Shown one piece after another: positions 48,336 through 56,511 of a stretch of 56,529 nucleotides of DNA. The stretch is taken from NCBI GenBank assembly GCA_005800655.1, contig SYEV01000038.1:1-56529 (forward strand), written 5' to 3'. The stretch is from Bacteroidota bacterium (GTDB lineage Bacteria; Bacteroidota; Bacteroidia; Chitinophagales; Chitinophagaceae). Numbering within the stretch: position 1 is the stretch's first letter; each line of letters starts with the position of its first letter. The notes below the pieces were generated by a model, which did no database searches, had not been told where the DNA came from, and was given only the letters and a program-made list of their open reading frames with translations. A program made the translations under genes and the position numbers.

Positions 48336-49421
48336 ATGTCAGTTGAAAATAATCAAAACAACACTTCCAATATAATTAATGAACCCAATTTTTCAATGAG
48401 TGAATGGGTAAAAGAATGGGCAAGTTTAATAATTCAAATTTTGAAAAATAATTTCAAAATAATTTTATTAGCTACTCTTGTAGGTGGCGTGTTGGGCATT
48501 ACTTATAGTTTTTTAAAATCACCCAGGTATATTGCGGACACTGTTTTTTTAGTGGAAGAAAGTAAAAGTATGGCTGGTGGCGGATTGTTGTCATCACTAG
48601 GTGGGTCATTAGGTATGGATATTACTGGATTAACGGGTTCTAATAATACTGTATTATCAGGCGACAATGTATTGGAGCTTTTAAAATCCAAAACATTTAT
48701 GGCACAATGTTTGAAAATGCCATATTCAAATGACAGTAATTATAGCATAGCCGATAAATATGCTGAGGTTTATAAATACAAATCGAAATGGGCAAATGAC
48801 TCTAAAATAGGTCGGGAAATATCATTCGCTAAGCCCGATAAGGATTATAGATTACAAGACAGTCTATTAAAAATTATTATTAACCGAATTGAGGAAAAAG
48901 AATTAACTGTTGTAAAGCCAGATAAAAAATTAGGCTTTTTTAAAATGACAGTAATTACCAAAGAAGAAAACCTAAGTAAGTTAATTTCCGAAAAAATATT
49001 AAAAATAGCGACCGACTTTTATATTGAAACAAAAGTAGGAAGGTTAAGAAAAAATGTAGCACGACTTGAGAAAAGGACGGATAGTATTTATGTATTATTA
49101 AATTATAAAACACAATCAACTCGTCAGGACGCCTTACTTTTGCTTAATGGTAATTTTTCAAATGTGAACGAGGCAATAAATTCAGAAATATCTCAAAGGG
49201 ACAAGGGAATGCTTACTTCTATATATGGCCAACTTGTTACTAATTTAGAAGCTTCTAAAGCTTCTTTAATTCAGGAAACACCTACTGTACAAATAGTGGA
49301 TAGCCCTGTGTTCCCTTTAGAAAAAAGTGAAACAAAATGGTATATGGGCTTGCTCATTGGTTTATTTATAAGCTTTTTTTCAAGCATACTTTACTTTTTA
49401 GTGTTTAAAACTAGTCTTTGA
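48336..49421 (+). CDS. Wzz-like chain-length/polysaccharide co-polymerase, copy 1
   Basis: 361 aa inner-membrane protein with a membrane helix near residues 38-58 (NFKIILLATLVGGVLGITYS), a periplasmic domain with coiled-coil potential at about 210-300 (VARLEKRTDSIYVLL), and a C-terminal helix at 337-357 (WYMGLLIGLFISFFSSILYF). PxxPxxP-like VDSPVFPLEKSE precedes the last helix, as in Wzz proteins. A glycine-rich LLSSLGGSLGMDITGLTG stretch follows the first helix. No C-terminal tyrosine kinase is fused. It is paired with the SLBB protein upstream. Confidence 0.88.
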   Translation: MSVENNQNNTSNIINEPNFSMSEWVKEWASLIIQILKNNFKIILLATLVGGVLGITYSFLKSPRYIADTVFLVEESKSMAGGGLLSSLGGSLGMDITGLTGSNNTVLSGDNVLELLKSKTFMAQCLKMPYSNDSNYSIADKYAEVYKYKSKWANDSKIGREISFAKPDKDYRLQDSLLKIIINRIEEKELTVVKPDKKLGFFKMTVITKEENLSKLISEKILKIATDFYIETKVGRLRKNVARLEKRTDSIYVLLNYKTQSTRQDALLLLNGNFSNVNEAINSEISQRDKGMLTSIYGQLVTNLEASKASLIQETPTVQIVDSPVFPLEKSETKWYMGLLIGLFISFFSSILYFLVFKTSL

Positions 49422-49921
49422 TTTAACGCCATTGCCACCATATTTAGGTCACTTAAAATATCAATATTTCTGTAACGATATTAATCATCTCTTTTACAGT
49501 TTTCAATATTTGCCCATTTTTAGCCTAAAATCCTCAAAAATTACCCCAAATTGCCTCTTTTAAGCTAAAAACTGTACTATTTCTCTTAATTACCATCAAT
49601 TAAAAGGAAATTTAATACCCCATCTCACAGGTAAATACCGATTTTAGAGGCTTGAATTTAAGTTTTTCGCCAATTTTAAGTTTATTCTACATTCACTACA
49701 ATAGTATAGCTGCAAAAACGTTATTAAAAGGACAGTTTATTTAAGTACATAATTAACATTAAATTAAGTATAAAAAATGATGCTTAACCAAATGTAAATA
49801 AGCACTGTATAAATTTTTTTTTGAGTAATTATTCGAGTACTTTTGTCTGATAAATCCACCCCCCTAAATTTATTGGTATGAATTTTAATATGCTTTGCTT
49901 GTTAAAACAAATACGAACCTA

Positions 49922-49971
49922 TTTTTAAGTACCACTTCATTTGTTTTATTGGCACTTAAAAATTGATTTTG
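49922..49971 (+). promoter_or_regulatory. Candidate promoter with inverted repeat for the second export unit
   Basis: TTTTTAAGT (49922-49930) and ACTTAAAAA (49954-49962) are perfect 9-bp inverted arms 23 bp apart. Within and beside them lie TTTG (49940-49943) and, 20 bp later, TGATTTTG (49964-49971), one base from TAnnTTTG. Transcription would begin near 49978, about 36 nt before the leader motif. Confidence 0.45.
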
Positions 49972-50013
49972 TACATATAAATAGTTGTTTATTAGCCCTT
50001 TTTGTATCTATAA

Positions 50014-50034
50014 TGGGACTAAGAAAAGCGAAGC
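50014..50034 (+). promoter_or_regulatory. Leader motif copy 2 (GACTAAGAA ... GCGAAGC)
   Basis: Ungapped 21-nt match to the copies at 28334 and 55741; GCGAAGC is at 50028-50034. It lies 54 nt before the start of the second SLBB gene, inside the expected leader. Confidence 0.6.
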
Positions 50035-50088
50035 TTTGCACAAAAATCAAACAACTCCCCTTTTAACGTTTAAATTTTCAAGATCACA

Positions 50089-52515
50089 ATGATAACAAAA
50101 GCAACATTCAAGCATTTTTTTCGCAGTTTAACCCTGGTCCTGTTATTTGCTATAATTGCCCAAACTGCTAACGCGCAAGGCTTTTTAGCCCAAAAGGACT
50201 TAAGCCAATTTAAAGTGGAAATGTTATCCGAAGCGGATATAAGCAAAATAAAGGAACGCTTACAAAGCTCCGAATTAAGCATTGATCAAATCAAAACACA
50301 GGCTACAGCAAAAGGCATGCCCGCAGCTGAGTTTGAAAAATTACGCACTAGGTTAAGTGCCACCAATAATTCTGTAAACAATATTGGAAATAAACTGGAC
50401 AATTTTAGTAATAACCGTACCATGCAAACAGGCAGTGATTCGGTGAGTAAAACTAATATTGAACAAAGCAATCCCATATTCGGATCCGAACTTTTCCAAA
50501 ATGCAGGTTCATTAACCTCTAATGCAAATATTGCTACTCCCTTAAATTACGAAGTAGGCCCCAATGATATATTAAAACTTGTTTTATACGGTATACAGGA
50601 ATTTGCGACTGAACTAAGAGTAAGTTATGAAGGCAGTGTAACCGTTCAAAACGTAGGTGTAATTCGAGTAGCAGGCTTAACCATTGAAGCAGCCACCGAC
50701 AAAATACGCCAACAAATGGCGCGCACGGCTTATGTAAGTTTACGTACAGGCGAATCTAAATTATCAGTGACTTTATCTAATATTCGCACTATACATGTGA
50801 CTATTATTGGTGCAAAAAAACCAGGCACCTATGACTTAAGTTCCTTAAGTACGGTGTTTAGTGCTTTGTCATTAGCTGGTGGTCCTTCTCCAATAGGTAG
50901 TTACCGTAATATTGAATTGGTGCGTAATAACAAAGTAATTCGTAAAGTGGATTTATATCATTTCATACTTAACGGGGATCAAACGGATAATATCGGATTA
51001 AAGGACAATGATGTAATTCGTATACCGGCTTATGAAAACCGCGTTGAATTGAACGGACAAGTAAAACGTCCAGGCATATTTGAATTAACAGGTAAGGAAA
51101 ATTTTCAAAACATTTTGGCATTTGCAGGTGGCTTTGATGAAGCAGCATATACCAGCAATGTAAAAGTGATTCAAAAAAATGGCCGTGAATTATTAGTAAA
51201 GGATTTAGGGAAAGAAGAATTTGCTAGCTATGCTCCCCAAGGAGGTGATGTTTATGTGGTGAGTAAAATATTAAACCGTTACCAAAATAGGGTAAAGCTA
51301 ACAGGTGCAGTATACCGTCCTGATACTTATCAATTGGTGGAAGGCATGCGCGTTTCGGATTTAATAAAAAAAGCTGATGGATTAAAGGAAGATGCTTACA
51401 CTGGAGGCGCTCAATTATTTAGATTAAAGCCCAACTTAGTTAAAGAAATGGTGAACATTGATTTAAACAAAGCATTGGCTGGAGACAAAACTGAAAATAT
51501 TTATTTGCAAAGAGAGGATGAGTTGTATGTAAGTTCGGTATTGGACTTACGTGATAGTTTTAATGTAAAAATATTTGGTGAAGTGCATAACCCAGGAAAG
51601 TTTACTTATGCTGATAGCATGACAGTGAAGGATTTAATTACACTTGCAGGTGGAAGCACATTTGCAGCGAATAAAAAAGTAGAAGTTGCAAGGTTATACA
51701 AACAACAAGACGGTAAAGTAAACAACACTGAAATTGCTACTTTGCTGACTACTGAGTTAGATGCCAATTTAAATTTCACCCCAGGCAATAGCGATATTAT
51801 CTTACAACCTTATGATGTAGTAAGTATTGCAAAAAGAGTAGGCTTTGCCGAAAATCAAATTGTATCTATTATTGGTCAAGTGCAATTTGCAGGCAAATAT
51901 AGTTTAGTGAGTAGGGTGGAAAGAGTGAGCGACGTAATAAAACGTGCAGGTGGATTAATTGGTGATGCCTATGCAAAAGGAGCCTTTATAAAAAGAGAAA
52001 GTATCAAAGCAGATACGGTATCACAATTGATGAAGGATAGCTTAAAGAAAATGGGCATTACCTATGAACTGCCATCTAATGTTCAAAACATTGCTTTAGA
52101 TATTGAACAAATTCTAAAAAATCCCGGCAGTTATTATGACTTGGTTTTAACTGATAAGGATGAAATTGTAATTCCTAAATTGGATAACAAAATAACTATT
52201 CGTGGCGGTGTGTTGAGACCTATAACGATTACCTACCATGAAGGCATCACCTTGGGCGAATGTATTAGTGCAGCGGGTGGTATTAACGAAAACGCAAGGC
52301 GCAATAAAGCTTATGTAGTGTATTATAATGGAAGATCAAAACGAACCAAAACATTTGGATTTTTTAGATTTAATCCACGCATTGAACCAGGATCGGAAGT
52401 GGTATTACCTGAAGGTGCAGTAAGAAAAGATGCAATGACAACGATATTGCAATATGTAACCATTATTGCACAAATAGGTACTTCACTTGCAACACTACAA
52501 TTGTTAAGCAAATAA
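50089..52515 (+). CDS. SLBB-domain polysaccharide export protein, copy 2
   Basis: 808 aa. Signal segment FRSLTLVLLFAIIAQTANA before Q; an N-terminal region that includes DISKIKERLQSSELSIDQIK; polysaccharide-export domain at about 155-245 (VGPNDILKLVLYGIQEF, VQNVGVIRVAGLTIE); and six SLBB-like repeats (IGAKKPGTYDL, NGQVKRPGIFELTG, TGAVYRPDTYQL, FGEVHNPGKFTY, IGQVQFAGKYSL, RGGVLRPITITYHE). The C-terminus again has a hydrophobic stretch. It is colinear with copy 1 at 46009, including the GSYRNIELVRNNK-type block, but clearly diverged. It carries leader motif copy 2 upstream. Confidence 0.9.
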   Translation: MITKATFKHFFRSLTLVLLFAIIAQTANAQGFLAQKDLSQFKVEMLSEADISKIKERLQSSELSIDQIKTQATAKGMPAAEFEKLRTRLSATNNSVNNIGNKLDNFSNNRTMQTGSDSVSKTNIEQSNPIFGSELFQNAGSLTSNANIATPLNYEVGPNDILKLVLYGIQEFATELRVSYEGSVTVQNVGVIRVAGLTIEAATDKIRQQMARTAYVSLRTGESKLSVTLSNIRTIHVTIIGAKKPGTYDLSSLSTVFSALSLAGGPSPIGSYRNIELVRNNKVIRKVDLYHFILNGDQTDNIGLKDNDVIRIPAYENRVELNGQVKRPGIFELTGKENFQNILAFAGGFDEAAYTSNVKVIQKNGRELLVKDLGKEEFASYAPQGGDVYVVSKILNRYQNRVKLTGAVYRPDTYQLVEGMRVSDLIKKADGLKEDAYTGGAQLFRLKPNLVKEMVNIDLNKALAGDKTENIYLQREDELYVSSVLDLRDSFNVKIFGEVHNPGKFTYADSMTVKDLITLAGGSTFAANKKVEVARLYKQQDGKVNNTEIATLLTTELDANLNFTPGNSDIILQPYDVVSIAKRVGFAENQIVSIIGQVQFAGKYSLVSRVERVSDVIKRAGGLIGDAYAKGAFIKRESIKADTVSQLMKDSLKKMGITYELPSNVQNIALDIEQILKNPGSYYDLVLTDKDEIVIPKLDNKITIRGGVLRPITITYHEGITLGECISAAGGINENARRNKAYVVYYNGRSKRTKTFGFFRFNPRIEPGSEVVLPEGAVRKDAMTTILQYVTIIAQIGTSLATLQLLSK

Positions 52516-52546
52516 TTATCCCCCCAATAGTTTAATACAAAAAATT

Positions 52547-53632
52547 ATGGTTGATCAAAATAATACACCCCAAATTGATAACGACGAAATATCGTTAAAG
52601 GAACTGGTGTTAAAAATAAAAGAGTGGTATCAGTTTCTATTAAGTCAATGGAATTTAATTGTACTTGCTGGCATCATTGGTGGATTGATTGGATTCACTT
52701 ATGCTTATTTTCAAAAGCCAACTTATAAGGCTGTACTTACTTTTGCCATGGAGGAAGAAAAAAGCGGTGGCGGAGGTTTGAGTGGCGCATTGGGTTTAGC
52801 TAGTACGCTAGGTATTGACTTAGGTTCAAGTGCGGGTGGCGCATTTGCAGGTTCTAATTTAATAGAGTTAATGAAGAGCCGAAAATTGGTTGAAAAAACA
52901 TTGTTATCTCCTATAACCGTAAATGGCAAAACACAAAGCTTGGCCGACTATTATTTGGAATTTAATGAAGTGAAAAAGAGTTGGGAGGAAAAACCGGCAT
53001 TAAAGGGCATTAATTTCCCTGTTGATGCAGATCGCGAAAAATTTACGCTACAACAGGATTCAATATTAAAAAATATTTCAACGGGGTTGGTAAAAACAGA
53101 CGTTGTTGTAAGTCAAAAAGATAAAAAAATTAGCATCTTAAGTATCGAAGTAAATTCAATCAATGAAAAATTTGCTAAAGCATTTTGTGAAACATTGGCA
53201 TTTGAAACTTCCGAATACTATATTGAAATAAAAAGCAAAAAGGCGCGCTTGAATGTTGAAATATTACAAAAGCAAACAGATAGTATCCGTGCCGAACTAA
53301 ATAGTGCAATCACAGGTGTAGCTAGCGCAGCTGACAATGTTTTTAATTTAAACATGGCTATGAATGTAAAGCGAAGCCCAGGTGCACGCAGGCAGGTAGA
53401 TGTACAAGCCAATACAGCGATGCTTACAAGTTTAGTAACAAATTTAGAAATGTCAAAAATGGCTCTTCGCAAGGAAACTCCATTGATACAGGTGATTGAT
53501 AAACCTATCTTTCCTTTGGAAAAAGAAAAAGTAGGTAAACTAAAGTCGCTGGTATTAGGAGGTTTTTTAGCCGGCTTTTTAACCATATTGTATTTAGTGT
53601 TTTCGAGTTTATATAAAAAATTGATCGCGTAA
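52547..53632 (+). CDS. Wzz-like chain-length/polysaccharide co-polymerase, copy 2
   Basis: 361 aa, the same length as copy 1. Membrane helix near residues 37-56 (LIVLAGIIGGLIGFTYAYF), glycine-rich GGLSGALGLASTLGIDLGSS after it, coiled-coil-prone region near 220-250 (LNVEILQKQTDSIRAEL), then VIDKPIFPLEKEKVG and a final helix (LVLGGFLAGFLTILYLVF). Motif order and spacing match copy 1, so the SLBB/Wzz pair was duplicated as a unit. The starting ATG gives a cytoplasmic N-terminus of about 35 residues. Confidence 0.88.
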   Translation: MVDQNNTPQIDNDEISLKELVLKIKEWYQFLLSQWNLIVLAGIIGGLIGFTYAYFQKPTYKAVLTFAMEEEKSGGGGLSGALGLASTLGIDLGSSAGGAFAGSNLIELMKSRKLVEKTLLSPITVNGKTQSLADYYLEFNEVKKSWEEKPALKGINFPVDADREKFTLQQDSILKNISTGLVKTDVVVSQKDKKISILSIEVNSINEKFAKAFCETLAFETSEYYIEIKSKKARLNVEILQKQTDSIRAELNSAITGVASAADNVFNLNMAMNVKRSPGARRQVDVQANTAMLTSLVTNLEMSKMALRKETPLIQVIDKPIFPLEKEKVGKLKSLVLGGFLAGFLTILYLVFSSLYKKLIA

Positions 53633-53684
53633 TTAATTAGCTTTTTTTAGGCTTTAAAAATAATTAATACAATCCCCCCGTTGT

Positions 53685-55631
53685 ATGATTCAACCAAAAA
53701 CAAACGTTATGTTTAAAAATTTTACTATTGTCCCTAGGTGGATTATATTTTTATTAGACATTGGGGGTACTTTGTTCTCGCTTTTCTTAGCCATTGCGAT
53801 AAAGCAAAACCTAACCTTAATTGGATTAAGCTGGGAAGCTGTATTTAATACATTTGTATTGGTTACTATAATTAATACATTGGTGTTTACTTCCATTAAA
53901 ACCTATTCAGGTATTGTAAGGTATACTGGTATACAGGATGCCTTTAGAATAAGCATATCTATTATTGCTTCAGCAGGATTTTTATTTGTAGTGAATAGTA
54001 TTTCAAATAGATATAGTCAGGAATTTACTTTAGGCTCGGTGGTTGTCATAGTTTATGCAGGATTTAGTTTTTTAATTTTAGTAAGCTACCGCGTACTAGT
54101 TAAGTTTTTGTTTGCTTATGCAAAAAACTACAAAATGAAAAAAAAGAGCGTCGTTATTTTTGGCGCTGCAGATACAGGTGTTGCTACACAAAGAGTACTC
54201 GAAAATCACGGAGGCAATAACATACATATTGTAGCATTTATTGATGACGATAAAAAGAAGAGCAATAAAAATTTAAATGGCATCCCTGTTATACGTTTTG
54301 AAGAATTTGTAAAAATTGCTACATTGCAACCTATTGATGAATTAGTTATTGCCAGCTTTACTATCCCTACAAAACGAAAAAATGAATTGGTTGATTTTTG
54401 TTTGGACCATGATATTAAAGTGTTAAGCGTACCTCCTTATAGCAAATGGGCAGAAGGTAAATTTAACAGCAACCAATTACAGACTACTAAAATTGAGGAT
54501 TTATTGGAGCGTGATCCTATTGTGATAAATAATAATCAAATCCGTTCCCAAATAAAAGGTAAGCGTGTATTAGTTACAGGCGCAGCTGGTTCCATAGGAA
54601 GTGAAATTGTTAGACAATTAATACCCTATGCTCCTGAAATGATTATTATGTGTGATCAGGCCGAAACCCCATTACATAATATTGAATTAGAATTACAAGA
54701 ACGCGGTACACGTGTAAACTGCATATCTTTTTTAGCGGATATCACGAATGAAAAAAGAATAGAGGGTTTATTTGAAAGTTTTAAACCGCATTATGTATAT
54801 CATGCTGCAGCCTATAAGCATGTACCTATGATGGAGCTTTGCCCTACTGAAGCAGTTCGTAATAATGTAATTGGCACTAAAATAGTTTCTGATTTAGCTG
54901 TAAAATACAATGCTGAAAGGTTTGTAATGATCAGTACCGATAAAGCGGTGAACCCAACTAATGTTATGGGTGCAAGTAAAAGAATGGCTGAAATTTACGT
55001 ACAAGGATTATCTAGTGAAAAAAATATAGCCACTAAATTTATTACTACTCGTTTTGGAAATGTACTTGGAAGTAACGGATCGGTAATTAATCGGTTTAAG
55101 GAACAAATTGAAAAAGGTGGACCATTAACGGTAACACACCCCAATATTACACGATACTTTATGACCATCCCTGAAGCTTGTCAATTGGTATTAGAAGCTG
55201 GTAGTATGGGTAATGGAGGGGAGATATTTGTTTTTGATATGGGTCAGCCGGTGGCTATTGCCGACTTAGCTAAAAAAATGATTCGTTTGTATGGTATGAT
55301 CCCGAATATTGATATTAATATTACTTACAGTGGTTTACGTCCTGGTGAAAAATTATATGAGGAATTATTAAACGACGCTGAAAACACCTTGGCCACTTAC
55401 CATGATAAAATATTGATTGCTAAAGTTAGGGAGGTGGAACTAACCAGCATTAATGAAAGCTTTAATGACCTTAGGTTATTAGTGACTTCGGCTTCCAAGG
55501 TATCCAATGAAATGGAACTGGTGGGTAAAATGAAGGAATTGGTTCCTGAGTTTATTAGCAATAATAGCATTTTTGAACGCCTGGACCCTAGCCTTCAAAC
55601 CAAGATATTGGATATGACGGGGGGGGGGTAG
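53685..55631 (+). CDS. WbpM/CapD-like nucleotide-sugar dehydratase with membrane domain
   Basis: 648 aa. Four N-terminal membrane segments to about residue 145, a first Rossmann domain (VVIFGAADTGVATQRVL, about 158-280) and a catalytic extended-SDR domain from about 295 with VLVTGAAGSIGSEIVRQL, YHAAAYKHVPMMEL and STDKAVNPTNVMGASKRMAE. The SxxK-type MGASK in place of YxxxK is typical of WbpM/FlaA1-like UDP-GlcNAc 4,6-dehydratases. It likely makes a deoxy-amino sugar precursor. ATG 53685 and 53709 are both possible starts. The gene ends in a run of ten Gs just before the stop. Confidence 0.9.
   Translation: MIQPKTNVMFKNFTIVPRWIIFLLDIGGTLFSLFLAIAIKQNLTLIGLSWEAVFNTFVLVTIINTLVFTSIKTYSGIVRYTGIQDAFRISISIIASAGFLFVVNSISNRYSQEFTLGSVVVIVYAGFSFLILVSYRVLVKFLFAYAKNYKMKKKSVVIFGAADTGVATQRVLENHGGNNIHIVAFIDDDKKKSNKNLNGIPVIRFEEFVKIATLQPIDELVIASFTIPTKRKNELVDFCLDHDIKVLSVPPYSKWAEGKFNSNQLQTTKIEDLLERDPIVINNNQIRSQIKGKRVLVTGAAGSIGSEIVRQLIPYAPEMIIMCDQAETPLHNIELELQERGTRVNCISFLADITNEKRIEGLFESFKPHYVYHAAAYKHVPMMELCPTEAVRNNVIGTKIVSDLAVKYNAERFVMISTDKAVNPTNVMGASKRMAEIYVQGLSSEKNIATKFITTRFGNVLGSNGSVINRFKEQIEKGGPLTVTHPNITRYFMTIPEACQLVLEAGSMGNGGEIFVFDMGQPVAIADLAKKMIRLYGMIPNIDINITYSGLRPGEKLYEELLNDAENTLATYHDKILIAKVREVELTSINESFNDLRLLVTSASKVSNEMELVGKMKELVPEFISNNSIFERLDPSLQTKILDMTGGG
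55619..55628 (+). repeat. Ten-G homopolymer at the 3' end of the WbpM-like gene
   Basis: Ten consecutive Gs encode the final Gly-Gly-Gly and abut the TAG stop. This is striking in AT-rich DNA. One G more would replace the end with VGTSKAN before a stop; one less gives RNF before a stop. Confidence 0.9.
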
Positions 55632-55665
55632 GAACTTCTAAAGCAAATTAATTGTTCTTTATCTT

Positions 55666-55726
55666 ACTCAATAATTATTAATTAAACTACTCAATATTGC
55701 GCTATATTTGTTGAAAAATATTGAGT
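55666..55726 (+). promoter_or_regulatory. Promoter with three ACTCAATA half-sites before the regulator gene
   Basis: TATATTTG (55703-55710) is a perfect TAnnTTTG -7 box. ACTCAATATT (55689-55698) and AATATTGAGT (55717-55726) form perfect 10-bp inverted arms around it with an 18-bp spacer, and a further ACTCAATA lies at 55666-55673. This looks like an operator array, possibly for autoregulation by the adjacent winged-helix protein (inference). No clear -33 TTG is present. Confidence 0.55.
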
Positions 55727-55740
55727 TTACATAATTAAAA

Positions 55741-55761
55741 TGTGACTCAGAAAGGCGAAGC
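55741..55761 (+). promoter_or_regulatory. Leader motif copy 3 (GACTCAGAA ... GCGAAGC)
   Basis: Third ungapped copy; GCGAAGC is at 55755-55761. It lies 35 nt before the regulator start and about 24 nt after the predicted transcription start. GAAGC (55757-55761) can additionally pair with GCTTC (55770-55774). Confidence 0.6.
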
Positions 55762-55796
55762 CGTCATATGCTTCCTCGAACATCTCATCTACCCCA

Positions 55797-56333
55797 ATGA
55801 TCTTAGATAAAATTTTTACTGGTAAAATAAGAGTGCAGTTACTCACCAAATTACTACTCAACCCCGCTAGCACAGTGTATTTGCGCGGTTTGGAACGTGA
55901 CTTAGGTGTAAGTAGTAATACAGTGCGTTTGGAATTAAATAAGTTATCGGACATGCAACTCATACAGGAGCAAACCGATGACGAAAACACAAAAACAAAA
56001 CATTACGCAGTAAACACAAAACACCCCATGTTTAAATCCTTGCGAGGTGTAATTATGCAATATGTTGGCTTGGATCAGATTATTGAGAATGTATTGGATA
56101 AGTTGGGTAATGTAGATGAGGTATACCTAACCGGAGATTTAGCTTTAGGAAAAAACAATCCCTTTGTGGATTTAGTAATAGTGGGTGATGTTGATAAGAG
56201 TTATTTATATCAGTTAATTGAAAAGGCGGAAACCTTGATTGATAAAAAAATACGCGTTGCCTTATACCAACCCCTAGAATTTACCGAGAAAATGTTGAAA
56301 GATGTTGGGGTGTTTATGAAGTTGATGGGATAG
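55797..56333 (+). CDS. Winged-helix regulator with degenerate nucleotidyltransferase-like C-terminus
   Basis: 178 aa, no signal peptide. Residues about 1-85 form a winged helix (VQLLTKLLLNPASTVYLRGL, then LGVSSNTVRLELNKLSDMQL as helix-turn-helix). Residues about 105-178 look like a minimal nucleotidyltransferase fold: VYLTGDLALGKNNPFVDLVI, then DVDKSYLYQLIEKAETLIDK. In active enzymes the pattern is G-S-x(8-10)-D-x-D; here the serine is replaced by Asp and only one Asp is kept, so catalysis is unlikely. I infer a DNA-binding regulator of the polysaccharide locus, perhaps sensing a ligand with the NTase-like part. Its own leader carries motif copy 3 and the ACTCAATA sites. Confidence 0.75.
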   Translation: MILDKIFTGKIRVQLLTKLLLNPASTVYLRGLERDLGVSSNTVRLELNKLSDMQLIQEQTDDENTKTKHYAVNTKHPMFKSLRGVIMQYVGLDQIIENVLDKLGNVDEVYLTGDLALGKNNPFVDLVIVGDVDKSYLYQLIEKAETLIDKKIRVALYQPLEFTEKMLKDVGVFMKLMG

Positions 56334-56341
56334 GAATTTGG

Positions 56342-56362
56342 ATTAGTGTGGTCCACACTAAT
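56342..56362. promoter_or_regulatory. Perfect 21-bp palindrome downstream of the regulator gene
   Basis: ATTAGTGTGG (56342-56351), centre T, CCACACTAAT (56353-56362): 10-bp arms without mismatch. It begins 9 bp after the regulator stop and 150 bp before the next gene. An operator for the next unit, or a terminator stem with weak U-tail (TTTGG), are both possible. Confidence 0.5.
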
Positions 56363-56511
56363 TTGGAGTATTCGCAGATAATCATAAATCATTAATAAGT
56401 TGAAAATCAAGTACTTTACATGTTTGATCTTTTGTTTATAGGTTACCAGAAAAGGTTGAAAAATAGGTTAAATGTGCGCAGTTTTGTGCGTTATTTTAAA
56501 GAATAATATAC

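Larger units (their letters stand above)
49422..50088. other. 667-bp non-coding gap between the two export modules
   Basis: No credible gene on either strand. The gap is AT-rich, contains four copies of the octamer ACTTAAAA or its complement (49451, 49674, 49923, 49954), a T9 run near 49814-49822, a C6 run near 49859-49864, two possible promoters (49838 and 49940-49971) and the second leader-motif copy at 50014. It reads as a large regulatory region plus leader for the second SLBB/Wzz/WbpM unit. Confidence 0.6.

Noticed and set aside
49814-49822. T9 run as a terminator
   Set aside because: No GC stem precedes it.
49879-49923. 14-codon ATG frame in the 667-bp gap
   Set aside because: No ribosome site and low complexity; likely chance.
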